A stretch of DNA of 64,000 nucleotides from Kuschelorhynchus macadamiae (Eukaryota > Arthropoda > Insecta > Coleoptera > Curculionidae), in contig JAUTXW010000059.1 in NCBI GenBank assembly GCA_030620095.1, forward strand, positions 1,138,501 through 1,202,500, in the 5' to 3' direction. A program made the translations under genes and the position numbers. Shown one piece after another: positions 1-12,415 of this stretch; the first letter of the stretch is position 1, and each line of letters begins with the position of its first letter. The notes beneath the pieces were generated by a model. That model was not told the origin of the DNA, did not search any database, and saw only the letters and a program-made list of their open reading frames with translations.

Positions 1-756
1 TTTAGTTCTATTATACCGGGTACCGTGGGGTCCCCCGATACACCAGGCGTCATATAATCTCTCCGCCTTATACACAACATACGGGGCTAATAAAGTCCCA
101 TCTGCAGCGGCAGCGAACATCACAGATATTGAGGACTTCGTCGAGCTCATAATGCGTTCAGGGTATTTGATCCCTTTTCTAAAAATACATTTTGACGATC
201 CAGGATCGTCCGTGAGATTCGTCTCGTCGTAGTTAAGGATCGAACTGGGTGGAATTCCTTCCACGTTCCTTTCTAAATTATCGAAATAATTGTTAATTTC
301 TTCATCGGTTTTTTCAGCTCTTGCTTTCTTAATGTTTTGGCAATGTCTGTTGGATAATAGATGTTTGTGTCTTGCAATAAAATTTTTGCACCAGTCTACA
401 CCGGGTAAATTATCTTTAAACTTCTTTAGACGGACACCTTCTTTGTCTAAATGACTCTTCAACACTATTCGCAATTCTGTCAGGGTTAAAGGGCAGCCAT
501 ATTCGGAACTGGCTATTATAACGTCGACAACAGACCGTTCAATCTCCGGGGAGATTAGCTGGGGTGCTCCTACAGGACCTATATGTATTTTTTTAACCTT
601 ATTTATTAAGGTTCTTCTAGGAATATTGAAGGTTTTGGATGCCTCAGTGTATTTCATTTGATTAGTTTTAATCAGTAGAACAGCTCTCTGCAATTGCTCT
701 TCGGAATAGTCTTTATAACGCCGCGCACCCATTTGTCTCTTATATGTTCGAACCAT
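1..756 (-). CDS. Tigger/pogo-like transposase, N-terminal 252 aa, runs off the left edge
   Basis: Reading the minus strand from the ATG at 756 gives 252 codons without a stop to base 1, so the gene continues outside the window. Residues ~14-58 form a Psq/pogo-type helix-turn-helix (YSEEQLQRAVLLIK, then IPRRTLINKV). Residues ~65-140 look like a CENPB-type second HTH ending near DWCKNFIARH. A DDE_1 catalytic domain follows, with the first acidic residue in NYDETNLTDDPGSSK (about residue 177) and the conserved block GGPHGTRYNRTK at the edge. This order is typical of Tigger transposable-element-derived proteins, which act as nuclear cut-and-paste transposases. No intron or frameshift is seen in the visible half. 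It could also be a domesticated copy; the missing C-terminal half prevents a decision. Confidence 0.85.
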   Translation of the reverse strand, partial: MVRTYKRQMGARRYKDYSEEQLQRAVLLIKTNQMKYTEASKTFNIPRRTLINKVKKIHIGPVGAPQLISPEIERSVVDVIIASSEYGCPLTLTELRIVLKSHLDKEGVRLKKFKDNLPGVDWCKNFIARHKHLLSNRHCQNIKKARAEKTDEEINNYFDNLERNVEGIPPSSILNYDETNLTDDPGSSKCIFRKGIKYPERIMSSTKSSISVMFAAAADGTLLAPYVVYKAERLYDAWCIGGPHGTRYNRTK

Positions 757-785
757 TTTCTGAAAAAAAAATCTGATAAATATCT

Positions 786-1160
786 GGGGTAACTTTGCCA
801 ACCGCCAAAGCTATATAAAATTTGGCATCTAGAAAAATGTTAATAGCATAAATAGAACTCATATATGCATAGGTATAGGTGACGTTAAAATCAGAATTCA
901 AGTTTCAATTGTTTTTATTTGACAAACCTTAGCATAGCAACATGATTTTACGACGTTAAAATAAAACTTTTACTTACATGACTAGCACATATTACACACC
1001 GCTTCGCCAAGATCCAGACTTGCACTGTATAATACTTGTTGGTCGCGTAGTGTTCTACCGCTAACAGTATTAAAGCAGCGTTGCCAGATTTAAAAATAAT
1101 TATTTTTTTGTTTGTTAAGTGGCGGTCAGGCAAAGTTGCCCCGGTTGGCAAAATAACCCC
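786..1160. repeat. Inverted motif pair 5' of the Tigger-like gene
   Basis: GGGGTAACTTTGCCAACCG at 786-804 recurs in inverted orientation as GGTTGGCAAAATAACCCC at 1143-1160. The pair lies just upstream of the minus-strand transposase start. It probably belongs to the element's 5' end or subterminal binding sites. The exact terminus and target duplication could not be fixed because the other end lies outside the window. Confidence 0.4.
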
Positions 1161-1249
1161 AGTTTACGGTAATAAATATTTAAAATGGGGATGTAATCAA
1201 TCAATCAATCAATCCGATAAGTACTTTTTTCAGATATTTTTAAACATTT
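1161..1249. other. AT-rich spacer
   Basis: Contains a short (TCAA)n run near 1196-1212. Nothing else is supported. Confidence 0.5.
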
Positions 1250-1540
1250 AATTAGGCCACCGTTTTGTTCCCCCATTTTGAATTTGTCTCAACATTTTTA
1301 CCAGTTTATCCCTATATAGTATTTGATTTTTGAGCAAAATTTGAACATAATCGATATAGTAGTTTTCTGCATTGACACACAACATTTTATTAGGCCGCCA
1401 TTTTGGATTTGTAATAAAACTTATCAGTTGATGGCCATGTCACACCTAATTTTTCTGCAAAATTTGGATTTGGATAAGCAGTTTTTTAGTAATAGTTTTT
1501 TAACATTTCAATAGGCCGCCATTTTGTTCTACCATATTGG
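1250..1540 (+). repeat. Degenerate minisatellite with the 'AGGCCGCCATTTTG' motif
   Basis: The motif AGGCC(A/G)CC(A/G)TTTTG occurs at about 1254, 1392 and 1513, a spacing of ~120-140 bp, within otherwise similar AT-rich sequence. It resembles the 'ATGGCGG' arrays at 23.4-23.9 and 26.4-26.8 kb and is probably the same dispersed repeat family. Confidence 0.5.
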
Positions 1541-2593
1541 ATTTTATGACTTTTAATTATTAACCAAAACTTAAAGAAAATAGGACAAGCAGTTCTTGAG
1601 CTTTGTCGCGGACAGACTAACCGACGGAACTGCGAAAACTATTTTTTTGCAACTAGAATATTTTCACGTTGCGAGGAACGTAAGAAAAAGCGAGCGCTAT
1701 AAGATAAAAATGGAATAGCCAATTGTCATATTGTTATTCCATGTTAGTTGCTAAATTTAAAAAATAAAAGATATTTTTTAATTTTCAATATCCTAAATCT
1801 TAAATTGTAACCAGTTTAGAACATGTTTACGAACACATTTTTACTTTTAGTTACCCAAAGAATCACCATTTAAATTCCTTTACCTCACAACACTTATATA
1901 AAAAATTGACCCAATTCAAGTGAAAATTAAAAAAAAGCCCGAATCATCCGAAACTTTATTATTTCCCCAGATTTCATCCAAAATCTAGTGAATTTCGAAA
2001 TCGCAATACGTTTTTTTGAGCGTGAGACGCCCTTTGACTATTTTAATTCTCTGGTAGGAAAAACTATTATAATCGTCAAAATAATCAATATGCTTCTAAG
2101 GATTCTCACATGACCCCCGACGAAATAAACGTTCTATTGTACTGAACCAGATTGGTCAATACGTCATATGACTCAAAATAAGTGATAAAGGTATCTTCCA
2201 TTAGATATAACAAGTCCCCTGGAAAAGGAAATCTAGCTGTTTACTTAGTGATTAAAAGACAATTAACTAACTCAAACGGCCATTTTTTTACAAACTCACA
2301 TTGCCGCACCATAGTTAGGTCAACTAAAGCTCCTAGTTTCGCAATGTCCAAGATAAAGTAAATAAAACTTATTTATTAAATATACAAAAAATCAATGTTC
2401 TTGTAATGTCACTGCACCTTTAGAATGCTGCTTGTTGCAGTAAGGCAACATATAATTAGAAGATTTGAACTGTATTAACAACTACAAAATAATACATTAA
2501 GAGACACATGCAGTAGTGAAGCTAAGAAAAGCTGGGTATTTTTTTTCAGCAAATTAATTTCTTTCATGTTAAAGTTTATTGTAGTTCCACGAT
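1541..2593. other. No recognisable gene
   Basis: AT-rich sequence with stops in all frames. I see no TE domain and no convincing exon. Confidence 0.5.
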
Positions 2594-4318
2594 CCGCTAT
2601 TGGTTTTTAAGCCACGCTGGTCACGTAACCCTGTAACAATCTTTACGGTACCCTATGATGACAAGGGAGGTGTGATTGCGGATCCATTACATGTTTGTGA
2701 CACATTTAATAAATATTTCTTGAATGTCGCACAAAGTTGCCCTGTACCAAATTCTCATAACATCAAATTTACTAATTTTGGCCCTACCAGTTTTTTTCTG
2801 CGACCTGTCATTCCATGGGAAGTCAACAACTCGCAAGTCAGCCGCAGGTTTGGATGAATTACATGGTAAAGCCCTAAGAGTCATTTAAGATTTAGTATGT
2901 TACCCTCTTTCATACCTGATCAATGAATCTTTTAACTCTGGTGAATTTCCAGAACCTCTTAAGAAATCTAAATGTGTTCCAATATATAAGCATAAAGGAT
3001 CAAAGTATGATGTTTCAAACTATAGGTCTGTTTGTGTACAAAGCCAAATATCAAAAATATTTGACCTTTGTTTCTCTGAACGATTGTTAAGTTTTTTAGA
3101 GACTAATAACATTATAAATAATTCTCAACATGGATTTCGTCATAACAAGTCAACTGGCACGGCCATTTCTGACTGTCTTGAATTTGTTTATGCTGCTCTT
3201 AATGGCAAAGAATCTGTTATTGGGCTATTTTATGATCTTAGTCGAGCATTCGATACTATAAGTCACGAACTTCTTTTAATGAAATTATATGCAAATGGTG
3301 TGCGTAGAGTGGCATATAACTGGGTGGCTTCCTACCTTTGTAAACGTGAACAAACAGTTTCAATCAATGGAGTTAAGTCCTATGCAGGCCTGAATGATCT
3401 GGGAGTGCCGCAAGGTTCTATACTTGGGCCACTATTTTTCATCATTTTTATTAATGATGTGGAAGGCTCTTGTGGTGACCTAGGTCAGGCTGTTCTGTAT
3501 GCGGATGACACAAATATACTGCTGAGCAACTCAAGCCCAAACCAGCTGGTAGACAATTGTAATCAAGTGTCCAAAAATTTTTCTGAATATTGTTGTAACA
3601 ATGGTCTTGTTCTTAATGCTGGAAAAACTGTTCTTATGCAGTTCCTTCCGAAAAATGTTAGTGTCAATAATGAACTACTTATAACAATTAATGGACAATC
3701 TATAAATAGTGAAACGGTGATCAAGTTTTTGGGAATTTATATTGATCATAAATTAACTTGGGAAACACACATTTGTGTAAAGCTTAGCTCACTATGTTTT
3801 TTGATTAGGCAGTTAAGGGACTCTATAGATATTAGAACTTTGAAATGTATTTACTTTGGCTTGGTTCAGTCGGTACTGTAGTACGGCCTAATTTTTTGGG
3901 GCTCCTCAGCTCACTGTTCTAAAGTCTTTGTGTTGCAAAAAAAATATTGCGATGTATGGAAAATGCACCACCCTACTCTTCTTGCAAAAATAGGTTTAAA
4001 ATGCTTAACATTTTAACATTGCCATGCTTGTATATATTGCAACTGGTAACCAATGTCAACAATGATCATACATCATTGTTGCAAAATTGTCACGTTCACA
4101 ATCATGAAACAAGGCAGGCCCAGAACTTCAGAATGCCATTCTCTAGGCTTACAGTAGGACAAAACTCGCCTTCATATATTGGAGTAAAATGTTTGAATAA
4201 ATTAAAATCCGTATTGGGAAATGAGGAGAAACCAGAAAGGGTTTTTAAAAGAAAAGTACACACATTTCTGTCTGAACATGCCTTTTATTCAGTTAGGGAA
4301 TTTTTAGATTACAAATAA
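2594..4318 (+). pseudogene. Non-LTR retrotransposon reverse transcriptase (Jockey/CR1-like), broken
   Basis: The reverse transcriptase region is read in three pieces. A pre-RT segment at 2594-2840 (frame 2) includes DTFNKYFLNVAQ. The RT core at about 2840-3878 (frame 0) has the blocks QHGFRHNKSTGTAI, FYDLSRAFDTISHELL, GVPQGSILGPLFFIIFINDV and the catalytic YADDT near 3500. A C-terminal segment occupies 3947-4318 (frame 2). Lesions are a frameshift near 2838, TAA at 2886-2888, TAG at 3879-3881 and a frameshift near 3940. ORF1 and the endonuclease are absent, which fits the usual 5' truncation by incomplete reverse transcription. The clade assignment is by motif only. Confidence 0.85.
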
Positions 4319-4535
4319 GTATTGTAATTGTGTGATATTAACAACTCGTGCTTATGTGCTCTTATGTAGTGTAGTGTTTGCTTCTTAGTTTTATTTTATT
4401 TGTTTATTTCTTTATTTATTTTAAGATTTGTGTTCTCTTGTAATTTCTTTCTTCCTATCTGATCTCTGACTAGACCTATAAGTTGCTCTAACAGTAATTT
4501 CTGTGTTGAATAAATGAATTTTTTTTTTTATTATA
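2594..4535 (+). mobile_element. 5'-truncated non-LTR retrotransposon copy
   Basis: The copy consists of the RT pseudogene plus about 200 bp of 3' UTR ending in a repeat-like tail with AATAAATGAA followed by a T-run at 4510-4530. The 5' boundary is where coding similarity starts, close to 2590; no target-site duplication was identified. Confidence 0.65.
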
Positions 4536-7134
4536 CTTTTTTACCGTAAGGATCCCTCATCAATGAAAGTGGGATGGTCTAATACGATAGTGGGATGGTC
4601 TAATACGTAGAGTTGTCGTTCGGGGTTGCCATATCTAACTAAAACTCTTGTTACTGGTGTAATCTGGTCTAAGGGTTTGGGTATTTTACTATTTTGCAAT
4701 AAAAGTAGTTTCTTTATACTGCTTAGAAACTAATACTGGAAAAACATTACTATTTTTTGTATGAAAATTTTATTGCGTCATTTTTAAACATATTCACCGT
4801 AATATAAATTGGTATAAACATTGGAGTTCCTGGCTAGGCTTGGCATCGTCGTACGATCGACCTTATACTGTAAGGTAATCTTGGCAGTGGCTAAATAGGT
4901 AAATAATGAACTCTATTTTTATTCTTACTCTAAGGTCGCCAGCGCTGCACAGTGGCTAAATTTTCAGGAAGCGTGTAATAATAAAAACATTAAAAAATTG
5001 GCTAGATCCTTTCGAATTATTTTATCAATGTCTAGAAAAGCATTATAGCTATTTAAACTAGTAATTGCGTTATTTCTTGTAACCATTTCGCAATATTAGT
5101 AAAATTTCAGATTTGAAATTTATAGTTTATTTCTAAAATTTCTTTTTCAGCGTACATCTCTATTTAACCTCTAACCGGATAGGTTTATATACTTTAGGAA
5201 CTGGGTCAGATCACGCGTTTCTTTGACGGGCGTTTTTAAAATACACTGAATTTATTTCTTCCTGTTCACGTGAGAATGCGCGCGATAAATTATAATGGCA
5301 AATCAATGCAAAACAGAAGTCCAATACATAAAATAGGCAAATAAAAAAAATCCTGTTCTTCAATAGCGTTATACGACATTAGGAAGCTTACCAAAATGAC
5401 AGCAATAAATTTCATTTTAAATATAATGATGTCAAGCCAAACGGCGCGGCGCGACGGTCTAGTCGTTTGTGTAACAAACAATTTTGCATTTTGATATACT
5501 TTAGATAAAACAACGCCAGCGTACGTCATTTTAGCTTTTGTCCCTTGTTTAATCTGTCTTTGCCGGCTCTTAAAATTACATTATTCAAATGACGTACCGA
5601 GGAATAAGCGTTTGGTTTACAGATGCTCCCAACGGTATTTAGAAACAAATAATATTCTTAACTGTTTTATCTGAAATGTTAGAATTTAAATGAATAATTT
5701 TAGAGATAAAATTTACTGCATGCTTTGTAGAAGTAAACTATCTGTGGAAACGTTGAAAAATGTTTACAGTGAAACCGTCAGTTTTGGTATAACATCGCAA
5801 TGTGGAACAAACTTCAAATCACCATTTACTAACTTTTATTCAGACGTTAATGTAAGACCCTCTACATTTTCTAGTATTTATTTTAGCCAGAAACGAATAG
5901 TCGTAAAATAATCTCACATGTATTTTTCGTCGGGCAATTAAGATAAACCTATCAATCTGTTTTGTTTTTGCCGTATAATGCTTGCCATGCATGCCGAAAG
6001 TAAAAATTTGTTTATGAGTCAAACACATTAAAAAAAAGTCCCAACGTTATACTTATTTGTTATTTGATTTCATTCGAGTTCTGGTTTCGTTTAAAGTAAG
6101 GGGTACACTAATTTCTACATATTTGCCTTAAACGATAATTATTATTATTATAATAATTCAATAAAAATCCAATTTAAAATATATTTTTAATTACCGTCTG
6201 GGCGTTTGTTGACTGTCTGCCTTTGATGTCTTGACAATTATTTTATTGTTTCTTGTTGGTACCTTGAGCTGGTCTGACTCTGTGTCTCGAGGGGACCCTC
6301 GAGTTTTGGTGTCCATTGTACTCCTCAATACAGAGTGTTATTGTCAAGTGGTCTAGATCAGAGGTTGCTGTGTCAATCTCATTGTTTGTATATTTTTTGA
6401 GGTAGCCTGCTACGGTATTGAGAGAGTACTGTATTGCTCATTGCACAACTCGATACGTTTGTTTAGGCACTTAGAGAGATAGAGTATCGTGTCTGATGCC
6501 CATTTATTGTCAGTACGTTGTCGTTACTGGGACAGTATAACAAACAAGACAGTATTCTGTTAATAAACATCACAATAATTATAATGAGCAAGATTTGTTT
6601 AATGCAATTTGATAAGCTTTGCTAAGTAAACGATTTCCTATTTTATTACGTTAATATTTCAATGCGCATTACTTTTGTTTAAACGTAGTAGAGTAGAGTT
6701 TTGTAGAACGAGTATGCTCAGATATGTTTTCTATTTTTTTTAGGTATGCTACTGACCATCCTGAAATAAGAGTCGCCCAATCGCCCAGTTGCTTTTGCAA
6801 GGTTGTTATCTTTTTGTTTAATTTAATTCAGTTTTTATTTTACCATGTTATTTTAACTTTTTATCATGTAGTTTGGTTAAAAAAAACATTTTGAATAATA
6901 CGTTCCTAATTTTTTGACATTTTTTTAAAAGACTAATTTAAAAAGAAAATAATAAAAAAATGAATGGAATTGGAATTTTGTTCTTATATTCAGTACTAAA
7001 TTAGATCAAATTCAAAATTAATATTACAGTTTCTTTATAGGTCGCAGTAGTTTACTTAAGCACTGTGTTATTTGTAATGGTCCAAATTAATTTCAACTTG
7101 ATTTATCTCATTACTAGTGCATTATTGTCTTTTC
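4536..7134. other. Long stretch without a recognised gene
   Basis: Contains a 21-bp tandem duplication (units from 4568 and 4589). Small CG-rich patches lie near 5275-5285 and 5445-5460. A possible signal-peptide exon on the minus strand starts at ATG 5415 and has GTAAGC after eight codons (5391-5386). A 73-codon ORF at 5690-5911 shows no known domain. The stretch 6190-6580 is less AT-rich and reads as broken protein-like frames on the minus strand, but I cannot match it to a family. Confidence 0.4.
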
Positions 7135-7530
7135 CAGTCCACCTTTTGAGATATTGGTTATGCAGATATTCCCGAGCAGCAGCGGAAAAATAAGGTGAGA
7201 CACCATCGTACATATACCATATATTTTATATGGTATTTTGCAAGACATTTAAATAGGTATTTTCTTCTAATCTGTCTGGCGTATCCACAGAACCGATAGG
7301 ATAGAGATCAATAACCCCTGTTCATACATTTATTCTAAACTCATGCTGATAGTGGGCAACTTTAGTGGTATGTGGATTTGCATCCGCATAAACGTATTAG
7401 TTAGTGAATCCAGATCTTACAAAGCACGCCTCGTCGGTAAACAACATTGGCAACATGACACTTGGTTCTTCTTCAACCATTTCCAAAATACTGGTTTGAA
7501 GTTGGCAGCCAAAAGTTAGCAGCCAAAATA
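7135..7530 (-). pseudogene. Mariner-like transposase fragment
   Basis: On the minus strand, degraded frames read LEMVEEEPSV, then a segment with the DDE_3-type block FTDEACFVRSGF, then VAHYQHEFRINV, and finally YFSAAAREYLHNQY. The order matches the transposase at 57972-59438, which shares near-identical nucleotide stretches with it, for example around 7140-7290 versus 58770-58920. The N-terminal HTH is deleted and several stops occur. The fragment ends abruptly at about 7135 and no terminal repeats were found. Confidence 0.7.
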
Positions 7531-8155
7531 CCAAAGATAGCCGAGCGATAGGTATTTTAAGGCCGCTGCCTATTGCCGTTAAGAGGATATACCAGGATCA
7601 ATAGGATACTATACATCGATATATTCCCTTATTAACTATTAAGATAAAATTGACTGACTTGGAATCCGTCAGAATGGGCGAAATCAATATTTAGATATAT
7701 ACGTGATAACTTATGGCGATTTAATTAAACTGTCTGTCATTGAGATATATAAGTGAAATCTTATGTCGATTTAATTTTTATTAATTATTCAATAACTGTG
7801 CATTTTTTATAGGTTTTAATCCAGTTTGCCGAACTTTACCAAATCGAAGGACCAATGGCGTCTGATTATACAATTTTATAACAACTTTAGTTTAAAATTA
7901 TTATATTAAGTAAGTACCTATTTCGAACGATTAACCACGTTTTACTACATATTAAAAACTGTAAAGTAACAAAAGTCTTTCTGCATTACCTTAATAACAA
8001 CACTTACTAATCGGAATAAGATAAATTAGGAATTCGTTACAGCCGCAAAAATTAGATTTTTATAATTAATTAAGATAAAATTTTTCACGAAAAGCTGACG
8101 CCCCTACGGAGTAAAAAAGATCAAATATTATTTAAGTGTATTGCAGCTACATATT
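7531..8155. other. No recognisable gene
   Basis: AT-rich spacer; a local near-duplication of a 'GAGATATATAAGTG' type segment near 7693-7760 is the only structure seen. Confidence 0.4.
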
Positions 8156-8905
8156 TGGTAAAAGAAATAGAAACTTAATCCCAAAAATTAAAATTTCCAA
8201 ATTTTGATCGCTAAGAATTTTCACGGCACATGCTAACATATTGACTTTTTCGAGAATTAATTAGGTTTGTGGTAGCTATAGACCTCATAAAGAAAACTTA
8301 CTTGATCTTGAAAATCAAAACTTCTCCATTCTGGCTGTTGAGAGTTTTTCACGATTCTCAAAAATGGCACATACTAACAAATTGGAATTTTCGAAAATTG
8401 TTTAGGTGTATGTTAGCTAAAGATCCTATAAAGGAAATTTACTTGATCTGGAAAATCAAAATTCCTCAATTTTAGCTCCAAAGAGTTTTTCATGATTTTC
8501 TCGAAAACTGAGCGTACTAACAGATTAAAATTTTCGGAAATTCTTTAATGTATGGCAGCTATAAATCCCATAAAGAAATTTACTTGATCTGGAAAATCAA
8601 AATTCCTCTATTTTGGCTGCTAAGAATTTTTCACGATTTTCTCGAAAACGGCACATACTAACACATTGGAATGTTAGAAAATAGTTGTTTAACTGTATGG
8701 TAGCTATAGAACCCATAAAGAAAATCTACATGATCCCGAAAATCAAACTTCCTCCATTTTGGCTGCTAAGAGTTTTTGACGATTTTCTCGAAAACTGCCC
8801 ATACTAACAGGTTGAAATTTTACGGAAATTGTTTTGTTAGCTATAGATATCATAAAAAAAATGTACTTGATCTCGAAAATCAAAATTCCTCTATTCCAAA
8901 ACTGT
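8156..8905 (+). repeat. Tandem array of ~141-bp units, about six copies
   Basis: The anchor ACTTGATC (with variants) occurs at about 8300, 8441, 8582, 8728 and 8865, giving intervals of 141, 141, 146 and 137 bp; a more diverged unit precedes them. Each unit carries the blocks AAAATCAAAATTCCTC, GAGTTTTTCACGATTTTCTCG and TAGCTATAGA. Units are diverged by point changes and small indels, so this is an old minisatellite or satellite fragment. The ORF at 8269-8475 is only a frame through the repeat. Confidence 0.85.
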
Positions 8906-11900
8906 CTGTTTTACGAAGATGGCTTTCAATAATGCCAAATGTTTACTGATTTGACACTCGACGGTTTGAATATCTCTCCATGTATACTATACTTTGACCC
9001 CGTTTTCTTGATAAACCCCGTCCACCAAGAGCATGACCAATTTCTCGGAGTTAGTACAGTTTTGCATGTTAACAGACACAATTGGTCAACGTATGACAAA
9101 TTATTAAATGTTATGGTAATAGAAACTGGTGCAATAACTGAATAATAAAATTATTAATAATGCTATTAGGTAAGCACGCATGGTCTAAAAAATGATTATT
9201 TTGTATTTCATACAGGCCAATGGCTCCAACATTGGCATGATTGCTGAAACCTCGGAGGCAATTCGTATATATTAATGGAATAAACATTCCACAGATCTCG
9301 CCAGAAATGTTGGGTACATATTAATAGAATCAATAACCCAATTGGAATCCAAAATATGTATATATATATTTTCAAAATATACTTTCGCCATAACCTTTAA
9401 AACCAGTTCATTATCAATTACCATATTGCCATGACCTCGATCATAAAAGCTGTTATATCGCCATACTTGAGTTTGACACAAAGAATCAAAAACGAGAAAT
9501 ATTTCTCAGAAAAGGCCTAGAAATGAACATGTCATCCTAATCGGTGACTTCATTACAACACTGAAACTATGCTGCAATGTAGAAAGTTTTCGTACTTGAA
9601 CTGTAAAGGGTTTAATAGTATTTTGTGTTTTACAACCACCGACCAGATTGTGGAGGCAAGATTTGGTTTCTACTATTTGTATATCGAGTTAACCTTGAGA
9701 TATATTTTTTAAAAGTGTTATTTTATATTTAATGATTTTTCTGAGGCTCAGCTGTTTAGGTCCCAGATATCAAGATTTGCGGCGAGTAAGTTGAATAAGC
9801 AGTCTTTGTTTGATTAGCGGCACTACTAGAGTGCTATATTATTCTTAAATTCAGCCGTGTACACCGATTTTAGCTAGGCATTTGTTAAAACTGATAATTG
9901 ACTTAAATTAGTAAGAGACCTGTGAAGATTGACTGCATCCTAGATTTTTAGTTGTTCAAAAATTGCACAGGATAATAGTTACACTGCCCTACACAGCTAC
10001 ACAGCTAATCATTTTCTTGTTTAAAAAATGTAAGTAATTGTTCATTTGTGTAAAACTATAATATAAATTAATTATTATTGAAGGAGAATATCAATAAGTG
10101 TTAGTATTTTATTATTTTCATGAGACTACAATATAATTGTCTCTGACTAATGTAGGCGGAAAAATTGAAGACATAAATGTAACATTTGATACGAAACAAA
10201 TTTAATCTTCACATAGATCATGTTGCTGCTAAAACTAATAACATTTAAGGTTTATTTTAAGGGTTTGCAATATAATTCTTATTTCTGTAAAATCTATTTA
10301 TTTTGCTTTTGTCTATTCAAATTTGCAGCTGCATTCTGGTCGCTACAATATGTAGTTTACAAACATAGATTACAAAGTAATCAGGATAGATTTCTAAGTC
10401 AGAATACATAAATTTCAGGTGTTACATAATTTAAGCTAGTATAGCTGAATTATCGCATACATTTCAAAAACATAATATGCAATAAAATCTAATATTTTTT
10501 GAAAATGGTATACAATGTATGATTACAAAAAGAACTTACTTGTAGAACTTTCATTGCTTTTTTTTTAGGTGCAGTAAGCGCAAGATCAGTCTAATAATTA
10601 GAAAAGCAGCTGGAGAAAGTCATTGCGAATTAGTATAGGTTAACAAACATTGGGTGTGTTTAAACCCTCGATTTTCTGAAAAAAAAATCTCAATAATAGT
10701 TTTATTAAATGCTGCTTCTTTAAATTTTTCTGTTATCCAGTGCGATTTTTGTTACCAATTTTAACCTCGGACCACTGTATTCTATGGTATTTAGACCAAC
10801 CATGCCCGGCAACATCCGATCTTAATGTCTCGCTTGTTTTCGTTTATTTACGGTCTTTTATAACTCTCACATCAAGTGGTCTCTTAGTCTCACCTATATC
10901 CCCCAGTCAAAAGGCATTTAATACATACAATTTTTTGTATTACTAATTTTGTTTGGTTTCTGTCAATAAACCCTTTAAGGTATTGCAGATTTAAGAGCTA
11001 TTTTCACTCTAGTTGTTTTGATCGGTACATATTGCTACACCGCAATTATATATGGTCATTACAATTATAAACAGCTGTAAACCATCTAATAGATAATTCA
11101 GCTTGTTAAAATAACTTTTAACATGTCGCTTTGTAATTTTAGAAATAAACAAGCAAGCACAACAAATAACGATTTTTAAATAGTTACCTGCGCCGAAAAT
11201 TCTTTTACTCCATGTATTTTCTAATTTCAAGTATTCAGTTCTTTAAAAACCAAAGCAATGATTCAATATTGACAAGTTTTGAGTTTTAATGACTTTTTTT
11301 CTAATGTAAACCTCTGTATATTATATCGAATTTAAGTTGAACATTGACAGAAGAATTCAACGATTTATATTACCATATGTTTAAAATCAACGCTTCTGAC
11401 TTACTGACGATTATCTTCAGAACATTTTATTTGTCTTGTGTGAATAAATATGAATGGCTTACCAAATTATTATTATCTCAATGAATAAAAGGTAATAAGA
11501 TGTGATTACTAAATATATCACATTTAATATATTTGCAAAAAAAATCCAATTAAATTACCACAGATGGCCTTGCACGCAAGGGTAACAAATTTATTTGTTT
11601 TCTCATTGCTAATTATCGTAGAAACAAAAAAATAACACATTTTAATAATTTAGATAATAGACTTATAAAGCCATTCTAATATATAGTCTTGAATTCGTCT
11701 TTCAATGATCTATTTAAATTTATCAAAACTCCAAACTTGGCAACATTGTAATACTTTTTATGCATAAAAAATTAAATACTTAATATTACATACAATAAAA
11801 AAATTCAGTGCAATCACATATTTAAAAGTTGTTTAAGGATCTTTATTACATCAATTATGTCAAATCCTGAAGATAAATACCAGTTTATATAAGGAAGTTG

Positions 11901-12364
11901 ATCCATGGCAGAGCAATATAAACACCCTGTGTATATAAAAATAGTATAAATTAAGAACTAAATTAAAGCTAAGAAACTTTTGTATTTAACTTTTTTTCGT
12001 ACCTCATAAAACTTTTGAGATAAGGCGTGGGGCAACCTGTAAATTTATAGATTTTTTATTAACCAGGAATGGGGGCACTGTATGAAGTAGCAGGATAATT
12101 TTATCTTCTTCTCCTTGACTTCACTGAATAACACCGGGTTAATGATAGCGTTATTACATTCTTACATCCTTTGGCTTCTTTACGACATCATTTCTGTTCT
12201 TCACATATTATTGATTTATCTTCAATTTGTATGTTGAGGATTTTTGCTACACGAGCTGTTTTTATTTTGTACACTATTTGCTGGAACGTCATTAAAATTA
12301 ACTAACTTTGTGTACTGAGATATCTATACCAATTTATACCAGAAGTTTCGATTATATCACAGAG
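8906..12364. other. Long stretch with no recognised gene
   Basis: A 68-codon ORF at 8939-9145 (DLTLDGLNISPCILYFDP) and a 69-codon minus-strand ORF at 9272-9481 look protein-like but match no family I know. An ACACCCTGTGTATA motif near 11927 resembles mariner termini without a partner. The remainder is AT-rich and stop-filled. Confidence 0.35.
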
Positions 12365-12369
12365 TACCC

Positions 12370-12415
12370 TCCCCGATCATGATTTCTGAGCCTCTACCCT
12401 CATCAGGCAGGCTTG
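12370..12415 (-). ncRNA. Degenerate hammerhead-like motif
   Basis: On the minus strand CTGATGA (12406-12400) is followed by a possible 3-bp stem II (GGG/CTC), then A and GAAA (12386-12383). These are the core blocks of a hammerhead in the right order. Stem I is not convincing, so self-cleavage is doubtful. A separate plus-strand GCGAAACGTC at about 12458-12467 looks like the 3' half of another motif. Both lie ~200 bp from a (TA)n array. Confidence 0.3.

Noticed and set aside
5690..5911. 73-codon ORF with several cysteines
   Set aside because: No recognised domain and no splice or promoter support. Mentioned only in the gap description.
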